Assembly (NCBI GenBank): GCA_028292485.1
Contig: JAQGMG010000047.1
Location: forward strand, 1 to 64,000
Origin: Rhodocyclales bacterium
GTDB taxonomy: Bacteria; Pseudomonadota; Gammaproteobacteria; Burkholderiales; Rhodocyclaceae
DNA: 64,000 nucleotides
Direction of reading: 5' to 3'
Shown one piece after another: positions 29,587 through 39,350 of the stretch. Each line of letters opens with the position of its first letter. Position 1 is the stretch's first letter. Both the position numbers and the translations under genes were made by a program. The notes under the pieces are model-generated. The model was not told the DNA's origin, did not search any database, and saw nothing but the letters and a program-made list of their open reading frames with translations.

Positions 29587-30108
29587 ATCGCACAGGACAA
29601 GTCGCACCGCATTAATCGGGAAATTACAGTAGCCGAAGTGCGGTTGGTAGGAGAGGATAACGAGCCACTTGGCGTTGTATCGACGCAAGAAGCGCTCGCT
29701 ATGGCCGAAACAGCAGAAGTCGATCTGGTCGAGATTGCGCCGCAAGCGGTGCCGCCAGTTTGCCGACTGATGGATTACGGCAAGTTCAAATATCAGGAGC
29801 AGAAGCGGGCGCACGAAGCCAAGCTGAAGCAGAAGCAAATCCAGGTGAAGGAAATCAAATTCCGCCCTGGTACTGATGAGAACGACTACCAGATCAAGAT
29901 GCGCAACATGATCAAGTTCCTCGGTGAAGGCGACAAGGTGAAAGTGACTTTGCGCTTCCGTGGCCGCGAAATGGCCCACCAGGAGTTTGGTGTTCGTCAG
30001 CTTGAGCGCGTCAAGGCTGATCTCGAAGAGATCGGCATCGTGGAGCAGTTCCCGAAGCTCGAAGGCCGTCAGATGGTGATGGTCTTGGCGCCAAAGAAAA
30101 AGCAGTAA
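29587..30108 (+). CDS. infC: Translation initiation factor IF-3
   Basis: Binds the 30S subunit and proofreads initiation codons. Family sequence ([19 protein letters not shown]) begins directly after an ATC codon at 29587, which has GAGGA seven bases upstream. No ATG, GTG or TTG fits that position in frame, so ATC is taken as the start. Rare start codons on infC are known to let IF-3 repress its own synthesis. The product is 173 residues, with the N domain, a Lys/Gln-rich linker ([15 protein letters not shown]) and the C domain. Confidence 0.93.
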   Translation: MAQDKSHRINREITVAEVRLVGEDNEPLGVVSTQEALAMAETAEVDLVEIAPQAVPPVCRLMDYGKFKYQEQKRAHEAKLKQKQIQVKEIKFRPGTDENDYQIKMRNMIKFLGEGDKVKVTLRFRGREMAHQEFGVRQLERVKADLEEIGIVEQFPKLEGRQMVMVLAPKKKQ

Positions 30109-30253
30109 AAAGTAATACAGGTTTCAGGGGCGTGAAAACGCACTCGACGGCTTGCAGGAGCGCCGTAAAGCTTCTGCGAAACAGATGATGGTCCGGTTTA
30201 CAAGTGTCTGCATTCATGCAAACCACCGGCCGTCATGAACATCGGAGTATGCA

Positions 30254-30451
30254 ATGCCAAAGATGAAAACCAAGTCTGGCGCGGCGAAGCGATTCAAGAT
30301 TCGCGCCGGTGGCAGCATCAAACGCGGTCAAGCGTTCAAGCGCCACATCCTTACCAAGAAAACCACCAAGTCGAAGCGTCAGCTGCGTGGCATGACTGCA
30401 GTGCATAGCACTGACAGTGATCGCATCCGCGCCATGATGCCCTACGCTTAA
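30254..30451 (+). CDS. rpmI: 50S ribosomal protein L35
   Basis: A 65-residue basic protein starting [20 protein letters not shown], the L35 signature, ending near [22 protein letters not shown]. It is 145 bases after infC and 17 bases before rplT. In enterics L20 represses rpmI-rplT translation through a leader RNA; whether the infC-rpmI spacer does this here cannot be judged by eye. Confidence 0.97.
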   Translation: MPKMKTKSGAAKRFKIRAGGSIKRGQAFKRHILTKKTTKSKRQLRGMTAVHSTDSDRIRAMMPYA

Positions 30452-30468
30452 CTGAGAGGAGATAGAAA

Positions 30469-30825
30469 ATGCCTAGAGTTAAACGTGGTGTAACGGCTCG
30501 TGCCCGTCACAAAAAGGTTCTTGACCAAGCCAAGGGTTACCGCGGCCGCCGCAAGAGCGTATACCGCATCGCCAAACAGGCGGTGATGAAGGCCGGTCAA
30601 TATGCATATCGTGACCGTCGCCAAAAGAAGCGTCAGTTCCGTCAGTTGTGGATCGCCCGTATCAATGCTGCGGCGCGTGAAGTCGGTCTGACCTACAGCC
30701 GCTTCATGAATGGTCTGAAGAAGGCTGCGATTGAAGTTGACCGCAAGGTTCTGGCTGATCTGGCCGTGTTTGACAAGCCCGCGTTTGCGGCGCTCGCCGA
30801 ACAAGCCAAGGCCAAGCTGGCATGA
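30469..30825 (+). CDS. rplT: 50S ribosomal protein L20
   Basis: A 118-residue, highly basic protein starting [18 protein letters not shown], the conserved L20 N-terminus that threads into 23S rRNA. It also contains the [14 protein letters not shown] signature. A clear AGAGGAG ribosome site precedes it. An intrinsic terminator follows, so this ends the infC-rpmI-rplT unit. Confidence 0.97.
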   Translation: MPRVKRGVTARARHKKVLDQAKGYRGRRKSVYRIAKQAVMKAGQYAYRDRRQKKRQFRQLWIARINAAAREVGLTYSRFMNGLKKAAIEVDRKVLADLAVFDKPAFAALAEQAKAKLA

Positions 30826-30861
30826 AGAAGTGATTCGGTGTTCTAAACACTGAACCAGCAG

Positions 30862-30889
30862 AAAAAGGAGGCCTGGCCTCCTTTTTTTT
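30862..30889 (+). terminator. intrinsic terminator after rplT
   Basis: The stem AAAAAGGAGG / CCTCCTTTTT encloses a CCTGG loop and continues into eight T residues. It separates rplT from pheS. Confidence 0.88.
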
Positions 30890-31019
30890 CGCCTGTTTTT
30901 AGTCTGGCGCAGGTGCAATGCAGCCGGACTTCCGATAAGATTCAAGACCTTGTGCAGCATTCTTCGTGCTTTGTGGAATGCAGGTTGGCACAGTGTTCTT
31001 TCTCCAGACAGGGTCTGTT

Positions 31020-32063
31020 GTGAGTGCTCTAGTGAGTAATTTCGATCAAATACTCTCGGAAGCGCAGGCCGCTTTCGCCACAGCGGCGAATGCTCCCGCC
31101 CTCGAGCAGGCCAAGGCACGCTTCCTCGGCAAGAGCGGTAGCATTACCGAACTGCTCAAGGGACTGGGTAAGCTCGATCCCGACGCGCGTCGCACCGCAG
31201 GCGCCGAAATCAATCAATGCAAGACAGCTGTCGAAGCCGCGCTAGAAGCGCGTCGCGACGCGCTGCGCTCGGCCCAGCTCGAAAACCAGCTCCGCGCCGA
31301 AGCGCTGGATGTGACCTTGCCCGGACGCGGTCTGGGCTCCGGTGGCGTGCATCCAGTCAATCGCATCCTTGAGCGTTTCGAAACCCTGTTTCGCTCGATT
31401 GGTTTCGAAGTCGCCGACGGCCCTGAGATCGAAGGCGACTGGCATAACTTCACTGCACTGAACACGCCCGAGAATCACCCGGCACGTTCGATGCACGATA
31501 CTTTCTATCTGCAGGATGCTCCCGGTGTATTGCTGCGGACCCACACGAGTCCGGTGCAGATTCGCACCATGCAGGCGCACGCAGCAAAGTACAAGGATGC
31601 CGATATGCCCGAGCTGCGCGTCATCGCGCCGGGTCGTGTCTATCGTGTCGATTCCGACGCGACGCACTCGCCGATGTTCCATCAGGTTGAGGGCTTGTGG
31701 ATCGGTGAAGACATCAGCTTTGCCGGGCTGAAGGGCGTCATCATCGACTTCCTCAAACGTTTCTTCGAGACGGATGAATTGCAGGTGCGTTTCCGCCCGT
31801 CGTTTTTTCCGTTCACCGAGCCTTCCGCCGAAATCGATTTCGCTTTCATGAGCGGGCCAAACAAGGGCAAGTGGCTTGAGATCGCGGGTTGCGGCATGGT
31901 GCATCCGAACGTGCTGAGCAACGGCGGCATCGACGCGCAGAAGTACACCGGATTTGCATTTGGCATGGGCCTCGATCGCCTGACCATGCTGCGTTATGGC
32001 ATCAACGATTTGCGCTTGTTCTTTGAGAACGACCTACGCTTCCTAACCCAATTCAAAGACTGA
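31020..32063 (+). CDS. pheS: Phenylalanyl-tRNA synthetase alpha subunit
   Basis: The catalytic subunit of the alpha2-beta2 enzyme. It has an N-terminal coiled-coil region, then class II motifs: the [12 protein letters not shown] region, [33 protein letters not shown]-type motif 2 and [17 protein letters not shown] as motif 3. The start is uncertain: GTG at 31020 gives 347 residues and lies near an AGACAGGG stretch; a second GTG at 31032 gives 343. The frame is open further upstream but without family similarity. pheT follows after 145 bases. Confidence 0.94.
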   Translation: MSALVSNFDQILSEAQAAFATAANAPALEQAKARFLGKSGSITELLKGLGKLDPDARRTAGAEINQCKTAVEAALEARRDALRSAQLENQLRAEALDVTLPGRGLGSGGVHPVNRILERFETLFRSIGFEVADGPEIEGDWHNFTALNTPENHPARSMHDTFYLQDAPGVLLRTHTSPVQIRTMQAHAAKYKDADMPELRVIAPGRVYRVDSDATHSPMFHQVEGLWIGEDISFAGLKGVIIDFLKRFFETDELQVRFRPSFFPFTEPSAEIDFAFMSGPNKGKWLEIAGCGMVHPNVLSNGGIDAQKYTGFAFGMGLDRLTMLRYGINDLRLFFENDLRFLTQFKD

Positions 32064-32208
32064 GCCAACTCAAAATGGGACTGATGCTTTGTCGACTTCG
32101 CCTTGCCGTGCCTGAGCACTGTCTGCGGCTTGTCTTCGCGCCTCAGTTCCATTGTGAGTCGGCTTGCAGCGTCTCCTATAACGTTGTTCTTCCTAGAAAA
32201 ATCTAGTC

Positions 32209-34584
32209 ATGCAGTTCTCCGAACAGTGGTTACGTAGTTTGTGTAACCCGGCCCTCGATAGCGATGCGCTTTGCCATTTGCTGACCATGGCTGGCCTCGA
32301 GGTTGAAGAGGTCGAACCTGTCGCGCCATTTTTCACCGGCGTAGTGGTCGCGCAGATCGTGTCCTTCGAAAAGCATCCGAACGCCGACAAGCTGCGTGTA
32401 TGCATGGTCGATATCGGCACGGGCACGCTTCAGCAGATCGTATGCGGGGCTCCGAATGTGGTGGCCGGCATGAAGGCGCCCTGCGCGACCGTCGGGGCAA
32501 AATTGCCAGGCTTCGAAATCAAGGCGGCCAAGCTGCGGGGAGTCGAATCGTTCGGCATGATGTGTTCGGCCGATGAGCTGGGCATGACGCAGGCGCACGA
32601 CGGCTTGCTGGTGCTACCCGAGGATGCGCAAGTAGGCACCGATATCCGCGATTGCCTGTCGCTGGATGACCGCAAGATCACCATCAAGCTCACACCGAAT
32701 CGCGCCGATTGCCTGAGCTTGGCCGGCATTGCACGTGAGTTGGCTGCGCTGACCGATACACCGCTGATTTTACCGGCAGTGTCTGCCGTTGCTCCGACGC
32801 ACGACATGCGCCGTGTCGTCGCGCTGGATGCGCCAGAGGCCTGCCCGCGTTATGTCGGACGCATTGTCAGCAACGTGAACCCGGATGCGGCCACGCCGGT
32901 CTGGATGAAACAGCGCCTGGAGCGTTGTGGCGTGCGTTCGATCAGCGCTGTCGTCGACATCACCAACTACGTGATGCTCGAGCTCGGTCAACCGATGCAC
33001 GCCTTCGACAATGACAAGCTGTCGGGCGCAGTGCATGTGCGCATGCCGAAGGCGGGCGATTCGCTCAAGTTGCTCCATGGTCAGAGCATCGAGCCAGCAG
33101 CCGATATGCTGCTGATTGCCGATGACGCTCGCGCTCTGGCGTTGGCAGGCGTGATGGGCGGAGATGATTCCGGCGTTACAGGCGAGACGCGTAATGTCTT
33201 CCTTGAAAGCGCCTTCTTCCAGCCTGATGCCATTGTTGGTCGCGCCCGGGTGCTCGGTTTCTCGTCAGATGCTTCGCATCGTTTCGAGCGAGGTGTGGAT
33301 TTTGAGTTGCCACGCACGGCCATGGAGCGAGCTACCAGCTTGTTGCTTGAGATTTGCGGCGGCCAGGCTGGACCAGTCGTGGAAACCGTTGTTGCGGAAG
33401 CTTTGCCGCAGCGCACAGCAGTTAGCGTTCGACCTTCGCGCGTACGTCGCGTGCTGGGAATCGAAGTCAGCGATGCTGATATGCGCGCGACTTTCGAGCG
33501 GCTCGGCATGTCTGTGACCGCTCTGGATGACAAGTTTTCCGTAACCCCGCCGTCATATCGCTTCGATATTGCAATCGAAGAAGACCTGATCGAGGAAGTG
33601 GCGCGCGTTGTCGGTTACGACAATATTCCCGCTGTGGCGCCGGTTGCGGGCATCTCCATGCTGGCGTTGCCCGAAGATAGTCAAAGCCCGCATCGTGTGC
33701 GTCGCGCCGTAGCGGCGCGCGACTATCAGGAAGTCATCAGCTACGCCTTTGTCGAAGAGGCATGGGAGTCGGACTTCGCCGGCAATTCCGATCCGGCGCG
33801 GCTCGCCAATCCTATCGCCAGTCAGCTGGCCGTGATGCGCTCATCGCTGATCGGCGGGCTTGTGGGCGTGCTGGGCAGCAATCTTCGTCATCGTGCCGAG
33901 CGTGTGCGCGTATTTGAAATTGGTCGTTGTTTCAGCAAGGACGCCGCCGGTGCTCCGGTGGCTGGCTATGACCAACCAGTGCGCATTGCCGCTCTCGCAT
34001 GGGGCCCAGCCGCCAGCGAGCAGTGGGGGCAGACCACGCGCAAGGTCGATTTCTATGACATCAAGGCCGATGTCGAAGCCTTGCTCGGGACACAAGCGAG
34101 TTTCGAAGCGACCATTCATCCTGCGCTTCATCCCGGGCGCAGTGCACGTGTCATGCTGGATGGTGCGGTCGTCGGCGTTGTCGGCGAATTGCATCCGGCG
34201 TGGGTGCAAAAATACGATCTGGGTAGTGCGCCGGTCCTGTTTGAAATTGAGTTTGCGGCAATCGTGAAGCGCAGATTGCCGACGCATACCGATGTGGTGA
34301 AACAGCCTGCGGTGAAACGGGACATTGCACTGGTTGTGCCAAATGGCGTGAGTGCTGCGCAATTGCGAGAAGTATTGCAATCCGCTGCGAACACCCTTGT
34401 CCGCTCGATCGATGTTTTTGATGTCTACTCGGGCAAAGGTCTCGAACCGGAGACCCGTAGTGTTGCGCTGCGACTTGTGCTTCAGCACACTGAACGCACG
34501 CTGGAAGACGCTGAAATAGATCAGGTGGTGAAAGCCATGATCGCGGCTGCGGGTGAAAAACTGGGTGCTTATTTGCGAGTCTGA
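32209..34584 (+). CDS. pheT: Phenylalanyl-tRNA synthetase beta subunit
   Basis: The large subunit, which carries editing and tRNA-binding functions. Domains in order are an EMAP-type tRNA-binding domain (about 39-150, with VVAQIVSFEKHPNADKLRVC), the B3/B4 editing domain, B5, a class II-like core, and the C-terminal anticodon-binding FDX-ACB domain (KQPAVKRDIALVVP to ALRLVLQHTERTLEDAEID). The 791-residue length is normal. Confidence 0.96.
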   Translation: MQFSEQWLRSLCNPALDSDALCHLLTMAGLEVEEVEPVAPFFTGVVVAQIVSFEKHPNADKLRVCMVDIGTGTLQQIVCGAPNVVAGMKAPCATVGAKLPGFEIKAAKLRGVESFGMMCSADELGMTQAHDGLLVLPEDAQVGTDIRDCLSLDDRKITIKLTPNRADCLSLAGIARELAALTDTPLILPAVSAVAPTHDMRRVVALDAPEACPRYVGRIVSNVNPDAATPVWMKQRLERCGVRSISAVVDITNYVMLELGQPMHAFDNDKLSGAVHVRMPKAGDSLKLLHGQSIEPAADMLLIADDARALALAGVMGGDDSGVTGETRNVFLESAFFQPDAIVGRARVLGFSSDASHRFERGVDFELPRTAMERATSLLLEICGGQAGPVVETVVAEALPQRTAVSVRPSRVRRVLGIEVSDADMRATFERLGMSVTALDDKFSVTPPSYRFDIAIEEDLIEEVARVVGYDNIPAVAPVAGISMLALPEDSQSPHRVRRAVAARDYQEVISYAFVEEAWESDFAGNSDPARLANPIASQLAVMRSSLIGGLVGVLGSNLRHRAERVRVFEIGRCFSKDAAGAPVAGYDQPVRIAALAWGPAASEQWGQTTRKVDFYDIKADVEALLGTQASFEATIHPALHPGRSARVMLDGAVVGVVGELHPAWVQKYDLGSAPVLFEIEFAAIVKRRLPTHTDVVKQPAVKRDIALVVPNGVSAAQLREVLQSAANTLVRSIDVFDVYSGKGLEPETRSVALRLVLQHTERTLEDAEIDQVVKAMIAAAGEKLGAYLRV

Positions 34585-34624
34585 TGCGTGATCAACGCGT
34601 GCTTGAACGAACAGAGATTGATTT

Positions 34625-34936
34625 ATGACTTTGACGAAAGCTGAACTGTCCGACCTGCTGTTTGACAAAGTGGGTTTGAACAAGCGCGAAGCGAAGGACA
34701 TGGTGGAAAGCTTCTTCGACGAGATTCGCAACGCCTTGTCGCGTGGTGAAGACGTGAAGCTGTCAGGCTTTGGCAACTTCCAGTTGCGCGACAAGCCGCA
34801 GCGTCCCGGGCGCAACCCCAAAACCGGCGAAGAGATCCCCATCACGGCGCGCCGCGTCGTGACCTTCCATGCGAGCCAGAAACTCAAGTCCGCTGTCGAC
34901 GACCTGAGCCATGCAAACACCACTACCGAATCCTGA
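34625..34936 (+). CDS. ihfA: Integration host factor alpha subunit
   Basis: A DNA-bending HU-family protein, partner of IhfB. It starts [28 protein letters not shown] and contains the DNA-intercalating arm segment [20 protein letters not shown]. The 103-residue length is typical. It follows pheT by 40 bases and its 3' end overlaps the merR-type gene by 26 bases, a conserved pheST-ihfA-merR arrangement. Confidence 0.95.
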   Translation: MTLTKAELSDLLFDKVGLNKREAKDMVESFFDEIRNALSRGEDVKLSGFGNFQLRDKPQRPGRNPKTGEEIPITARRVVTFHASQKLKSAVDDLSHANTTTES

Positions 34937-35291
34937 GGCGCGGGAACTCCCGCCCATCCCGGCGAAACGCTACTTCACGATTGGTGAGGTGAGCGATCTG
35001 TGCGCCGTGAAGCCGCACGTGCTGCGCTACTGGGAACAGGAATTCACGCAACTCAAGCCGGTCAAGCGGCGCGGCAATCGCCGCTACTATCAGCACCACG
35101 AAGTACTGTTGGTACGTCGCATCCGCGACCTGCTTTATCGAGACGGATTTACCATCAGCGGGGCGCGCAATCGCCTCGAAGAAAATGCCATCTTCGAGCA
35201 TGAAGTGGCCGAAGAAGCAGAGCGCGCGCGCGATAGCGTGCATAGCGTGCGCGGCGAATTGCTGGACCTGCTGGACTTTCTCAAGAGCTGA
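34911..35291 (+). CDS. MerR family transcriptional regulator (ihfA-linked)
   Basis: A 126-residue regulator with an N-terminal winged helix: [25 protein letters not shown] is the MerR helix-turn-helix region, followed by [19 protein letters not shown]. The C-terminal part is a short coiled coil without the Cys residues of metal-sensing MerR proteins. Orthologues next to ihfA are common in Betaproteobacteria; their ligand is unknown. Translation is likely coupled to ihfA through the 26-base overlap. Confidence 0.88.
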   Translation: MQTPLPNPEARELPPIPAKRYFTIGEVSDLCAVKPHVLRYWEQEFTQLKPVKRRGNRRYYQHHEVLLVRRIRDLLYRDGFTISGARNRLEENAIFEHEVAEEAERARDSVHSVRGELLDLLDFLKS

Positions 35292-35361
35292 ATTTCAAGA
35301 GTTTGACCGATGCAGTTTGGAGTGGCTGGCATGCCGCTTCCCTGATACAATCGCCGCCTTG

Positions 35362-35439
<78 letters not shown>

Positions 35440-35788
35440 GAACAAAGAGATTCAAACAGATTGGCCAGTCGAAAGACTGGCCTTTTTGTTTGTTTTTTTG
35501 CGGCGCTACGCGTTCAGCACCGAGAAGCAAAGCGCCAGAAATGAAGCCGGAATTTCTGCAAATGTGAAGTATGAAGGTAACTCCCGAAGTCAGAGCCTGA
35601 TGCTTGTTTCATACGTATCCAGGGGAACAATCAGATAGGGAAAATATGTCGACAATGGGAGTTCGCCGCCCGACATGAGTAGTCCGAACGATCTATTGTT
35701 CGGCTCCTATCGGGTATCAACAGGAGAAGCGCAGCGTCGCCCGGCGTCGAACGGCTGCCTCGCGTTCAATTCAGCGTAGGGGGTTGCC
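35440..35788. other. 349-base intergenic stretch after tRNA-Pro
   Basis: Apart from the terminator at 35463-35487, no ORF with codon bias, repeat or RNA gene is visible. It marks the change from the conserved core to accessory genes. Confidence 0.6.
35463..35487 (+). terminator. terminator of tRNA-Pro
   Basis: A perfect GGCCAGTC / GACTGGCC stem with a GAAA tetraloop is followed by five T residues and a further T-rich stretch. Confidence 0.9.
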
Positions 35789-36273
35789 ATGCATCTCGAA
35801 GGTTCCTGTCATTGCGGCGCCGTCAAATTCAGCCTCGAATCCGACACCCCGTATCCCTTCATGCATTGCCATTGCTCCATCTGTCGCAAGACGGCTGGTG
35901 GCGGGGGCTATGCCATCAACCTGGGTGGCGATGCACGTACGAGAAGGTACGCGGGTCGCGGCATCTGGGCATCTATCACGCTGTCATGCGCGAGCCGGGC
36001 AAGCGCTCGCGCCGATCGCCCGCCAAGCGGCATTTTTGCGTGAAATGTGGCAGTGCGCTATGGCTGTGGGATCCGCGCTGGCCAGAGCTGATTCATCCCC
36101 ATGCTTCGGCAATCGATACACCGCTGCCCAAACCTTCGCAGGTCGTTGAAGCAGCCCTGGACTACGCTGCACCCTGGGTGGATGTTGCGAAAGGTCGTGG
36201 CCATGTGCACTGCGCCCAATGGCCGCACGAATCGTTGGCGCAATGGCATGAGCGGCATGGCTTGAAAGCTTAG
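35789..36273 (+). pseudogene. GFA domain protein gene, frameshifted
   Basis: Codes for a glutathione-dependent formaldehyde-activating (GFA/DUF636) zinc protein. The first frame gives LEGSCHCGAVKFSL and MHCHCSICRKTAGGGG, the N-terminal zinc ligands. After about base 35935 the similarity continues in another frame (TYEKVRGSRHLGIYH, FCVKCGSALWLWD and on to GLKA). A single-base deletion near 35927-35940 would explain this. Rejoined, the protein would be about 160 residues with all CxC and CxxC ligands. It is either a recent pseudogene or a sequencing error. Confidence 0.82.
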
Positions 36274-36309
36274 ATACGACCGGGGATAGCGGCCAGATGC
36301 GGTTCGCCC

Positions 36310-36840
36310 TCAGGCTGCCAGCGGCACGCAGTCGCCGAGTACTTCGATGTCATACATATGGCGCAACAGGCACGGGCGAAGTCGCTTCAGACCCGCGGCT
36401 GTATAGCGGGTGACACACAGCGCACGATAGCCACCATCGCGCATGAAGCGCGCGATCTCGCTGACGAGGGTTGAACAGTGGCCGTGACCTTGGTGGGCAG
36501 GGTCAACCGACATGCCGATCAGTGTGAGCACTTCGCCGCAGTTCGAAGCTTCGCAGTTGCACAGGGCGATGACTTCGCCGTCTTGCTCAATGAAAAAGAC
36601 CAGCTGGCCTTTGACTTTGGCTGGCGAGTAGAACGCGAGGCGGGATTGCATACGCCTGCCAACATCCGCCAGCTGCGCTTCCTGCAGCGCATAGCGAACG
36701 CCAAACTCCACACCTTTCATTACTACGACCGGATTCATCTGGGTGCCAACGGGGGACTGTATCAACGTGATAGCGACATATGCGCCATTGTCTTCAGTCC
36801 GTTCGTCGCACGCCTGTCGCGTATCGGGCTGCTTCGTCAT
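36310..36840 (-). CDS. GNAT family N-acetyltransferase
   Basis: A 176-residue acetyltransferase-like protein. The acetyl-CoA loop region is GMSVDPAHQGHGHCSTLVSE, preceded by strands LVFFIEQDGEVIALCNCEAS. The C-terminal YRALCVTRYTAAGLKRLRP is less typical. The substrate is unknown. The ATG at 36840 is chosen because the longer frame runs into the hairpin repeat at 36868-36957. No operon partner is evident. Confidence 0.7.
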   Translation of the reverse strand: MTKQPDTRQACDERTEDNGAYVAITLIQSPVGTQMNPVVVMKGVEFGVRYALQEAQLADVGRRMQSRLAFYSPAKVKGQLVFFIEQDGEVIALCNCEASNCGEVLTLIGMSVDPAHQGHGHCSTLVSEIARFMRDGGYRALCVTRYTAAGLKRLRPCLLRHMYDIEVLGDCVPLAA

Positions 36841-36867
36841 GCTCAGGGGGCTGCGCACCTTCCTTAC

Positions 36868-36957
36868 CCGTTCGCACTGAACGTAGCGTAGCGAAGTCGA
36901 AGTGTGAGCACGTGCCGCCATGCTTCGACTTCGCTGCGCTACGCTCAGCACGAACGG
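36868..36957. repeat. dispersed hairpin repeat, copy B
   Basis: Begins CCGTTCG and ends CGAACGG, with the same GTAGCGAAGTCGAAG / CTTCGACTTCGCTGCGCTAC arms as the element at 13487-13579 but a different centre. It lies just upstream of the GNAT gene. Confidence 0.8.
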
Positions 36958-37107
36958 AATCTGTCCAGGCGCTTTGTCAAGATGACGAATGGATAGCATG
37001 AACAGCCCCCGAGAAATCGGCCATGCGGGTCGTATCCGGGCAGCTGTGCACTTGTGCGAGCAAGTGCGTGTGGTTCCGAGGCTCGTGAGCTGTGATTGCG
37101 GTGATGT

Positions 37108-38046
37108 TCAACTGCCGCCGTGCTTTTCGACCAGCTCCATGAATGTATTCAGATTCTCGATACCGAATTGCGGGCCGAGTTGTTCAATGGCGGGCTTCAT
37201 CTTGGCCTTGAACGGGCGTATGTCGGTCATGTCGACGCGCATGCCGGCCTGCACGAGCAACTCCAGATTGGTATGTTCGCTGCGTTTCATGATCTGGCGC
37301 AGCGTAAATGCTGCGGCACGCGACTCTTCGCGCAAGACCTGTTGTTGAATGAAGGGCAGTTGCTCGAAGGTGTTCTTGTTGATGACGTGCGTCAGGCCAC
37401 CATAGCTGTAGTTGATCAGTGACATGTACTTCTGGAATTGATAGAGCTTGAGTGCGAGGATGACCGATATCGGATTTTCCTGGCCGTCGATCTGACCGAG
37501 ATGCAGCACGCGGACCAGCTGCGGCAAGTCCACCGCGATTGGCGTGGCGCCGAGCAGCTTCATGCTCAATTCATAATGCGGCAGGGGCGGGACGCGGAAT
37601 TTCAATCCGGCCATATCGTCAGGGGTGAGGATAGGGCGCTTGTTGTTGGTGATCTGTCGGAATCCCCAATCCCAGTTGCTCAGGCCAATCAGTCCGATTT
37701 CTGCCAGATCGGCCGTTGTCCAGTCGGAGAGATCGGCGTCGATGAGGCGATTGGCGTGTTCGTAATTGTCGAAGACGAATGGCAGACTCATGCAACCGAA
37801 TTTTGGGCAATGAACGCCGAGACGATCGTGCGGCGGCAGGGCCATGTCGATCTTGCCTTCACGCAGATCGCGCAAGACGCGTGGAATGGTGCCTAGCGCA
37901 TTGTTCGACACAACCTTGATTTCAAGCGCGCCGTTTGTGCGCGTGGCGACACGTTCGGCGAACTGCAAAGTGCTCTCGTGCGCGAGGTGATCTTCATCTG
38001 CGTGGTGAGCGAATACCAGGGTCCGCTGGGGCTGTTCATGTGTCAC
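37108..38046 (-). CDS. TRAP-type DctP-like substrate-binding protein without signal peptide
   Basis: A 312-residue protein of the DctP family of TRAP solute receptors. It has GALEIKVVSNNALGTIPRVLRDLREGKIDMA-type sequence early, then RPILTPDDMAGLKFRVP, which includes the ligand-binding Arg, and IDGQENP. The N-terminus (THEQPQRTLVFAHHADEDH) starts directly in the first strand, with no signal peptide, and no DctQ/DctM genes are near. It may be a cytosolic relic, have a misplaced start, or have lost its leader. A signal sequence is not seen in the upstream 100 bases in any frame. Confidence 0.8.
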   Translation of the reverse strand: MTHEQPQRTLVFAHHADEDHLAHESTLQFAERVATRTNGALEIKVVSNNALGTIPRVLRDLREGKIDMALPPHDRLGVHCPKFGCMSLPFVFDNYEHANRLIDADLSDWTTADLAEIGLIGLSNWDWGFRQITNNKRPILTPDDMAGLKFRVPPLPHYELSMKLLGATPIAVDLPQLVRVLHLGQIDGQENPISVILALKLYQFQKYMSLINYSYGGLTHVINKNTFEQLPFIQQQVLREESRAAAFTLRQIMKRSEHTNLELLVQAGMRVDMTDIRPFKAKMKPAIEQLGPQFGIENLNTFMELVEKHGGS

Positions 38047-38515
38047 GTATCATTCCTTGTATGCAGGATGGCGTAAAGTTGTAACGGCATGCGATGCCGA
38101 GTCTTTATTGCCAGCTGCGGTGCAATCAAACCGCGATAGTAGCGGTTTTGCAGGAATGGTCGCAGGCAAGATTCTCACGCAATCGTGCAATCGCAGACGC
38201 TGTGGTCAGCGGGTGCGAATGATTTGTCTGTGTGCGTGACGTAGTTCTTCGCGGCGTTCAGGGAGATGGTGCGCGACGGGTGATGTGCTTGACGGAGTAG
38301 ATCCGGCCAGCGTTGCTGCCTGCCATGTGGGCGAAGCTGCTGAAATCGCCGCAGTGTTATTGCGTTGGAGATGAAGTCAGGTGAGGTCGGAGGAATCCCA
38401 GGAAAATCTGGTACGCATAAAGCGAGCGCACCAGATTCCACTACAACTCTCCACCGGATTTCATCGAGGGATTACAGAAAAACGCGGTGAAGTCCGGGCA
38501 AGTGTCGAGCAGCGC
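38047..38515. other. 469-base intergenic stretch
   Basis: Lies between the DctP-like gene and the end of the lipoprotein gene. The frames present have no ribosome sites or family similarity. I see no repeat, tRNA or convincing terminator. Confidence 0.5.
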
Positions 38516-39271
38516 TCAGGGTGAAGGATCATCCCCGGTCGTTTTGCTTTCCAGATTGGAAGCCGGGCCGAGATAGTATGCCCTGACGCGGACGGTGGTT
38601 TTTCTGTGGGGTGGCCCCAGCGCAAAACCCGTCGTATTGGTGTTGGGCGGAAGCACGGATTGCGCAACGAAGCTCTTGTCACCGTCTGATTTGGCTTCCA
38701 CCAGAAATCCGGCTTCATCGCTGGAGTGATCGGTCCAGCTAAGTTGAAAGCCGCTGACCGAAACCGGCATGTAAGTGCCGTTCAAATCGGAAGGCTTTGC
38801 TTTGTCAGCATCCTTGCCTGTGAGGGGAAAAAGAGCTGCTGGTGCTCTCGGCTCTATTCTGGGCACAGCCCATCTGTAGTCCTCTCCCTTGTCAAAGGCT
38901 GCCTTGTAGGCCGCATCGGAAAGTTGCGGAGACAAGCGCAATTCCAGTGGCCCGGTTACCTGTCCATAGATGGGGCGGACGCGATAATAAAAGCTCGTCT
39001 GTGACATCAATCGTGGATGCGTGAAATGCGTTTGATCCGCTGGAAGGTACTGGAAAGTGACGTAGGCCCCATTGGGTTCTGTGGCGTAGTCCAACGCATA
39101 GCCGGCTACATCGCCCGAAGCAGGCGTCCATTCAAGCAAGATGTCGATTGGCGATGTCAGCTTCGACGTCAGGTGAACGGCGCCTTGATTGCCGGGCTTC
39201 TGCGAACAAGCACTCAGGCCGAGCAGGATGCAAAGACCTGCGAGCTTCAAATGGTATCTTGCCAAACTCAA
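38516..39271 (-). CDS. Fibronectin-III-like lipoprotein
   Basis: A secreted lipoprotein: the leader (YHLKLAGLCILLGLSAC) ends in a lipobox with Cys in LSAC. Two beta-sandwich repeats of fibronectin type III character follow, around IDILLEWTPASGDVAGYALDYATEP and FQLSWTDHSSDEAGFLVEAKSDG. A role in binding cell-surface or extracellular polysaccharide is inferred from neighbours only. The start is uncertain. An ATG at 39325 lies inside the upstream gene's terminator, so the TTG at 39271 behind GGGGG is preferred. Confidence 0.68.
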   Translation of the reverse strand: MSLARYHLKLAGLCILLGLSACSQKPGNQGAVHLTSKLTSPIDILLEWTPASGDVAGYALDYATEPNGAYVTFQYLPADQTHFTHPRLMSQTSFYYRVRPIYGQVTGPLELRLSPQLSDAAYKAAFDKGEDYRWAVPRIEPRAPAALFPLTGKDADKAKPSDLNGTYMPVSVSGFQLSWTDHSSDEAGFLVEAKSDGDKSFVAQSVLPPNTNTTGFALGPPHRKTTVRVRAYYLGPASNLESKTTGDDPSP

Positions 39272-39287
39272 TTTAAATGACCCCCAA

Positions 39288-39322
39288 TAAAAATCCGGCG
39301 CCCGCGAAACACGGGCGCCGGA
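39288..39322 (-). terminator. terminator of the secreted beta-rich protein gene
   Basis: On the minus strand a perfect 10-base stem CCGGCGCCCG / CGGGCGCCGG with a seven-base loop is followed by ATTTTTATT. It ends the 39351-39944 gene before the lipoprotein gene. Confidence 0.88.
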
Positions 39323-39350
39323 CATCCATCAAAACAATCGACTACAGATA

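Noticed and set aside
30890-31019. Phe-rich leader peptide before pheS
   Set aside because: Only two adjacent Phe codons occur in the open frame and there is no attenuator hairpin after them.
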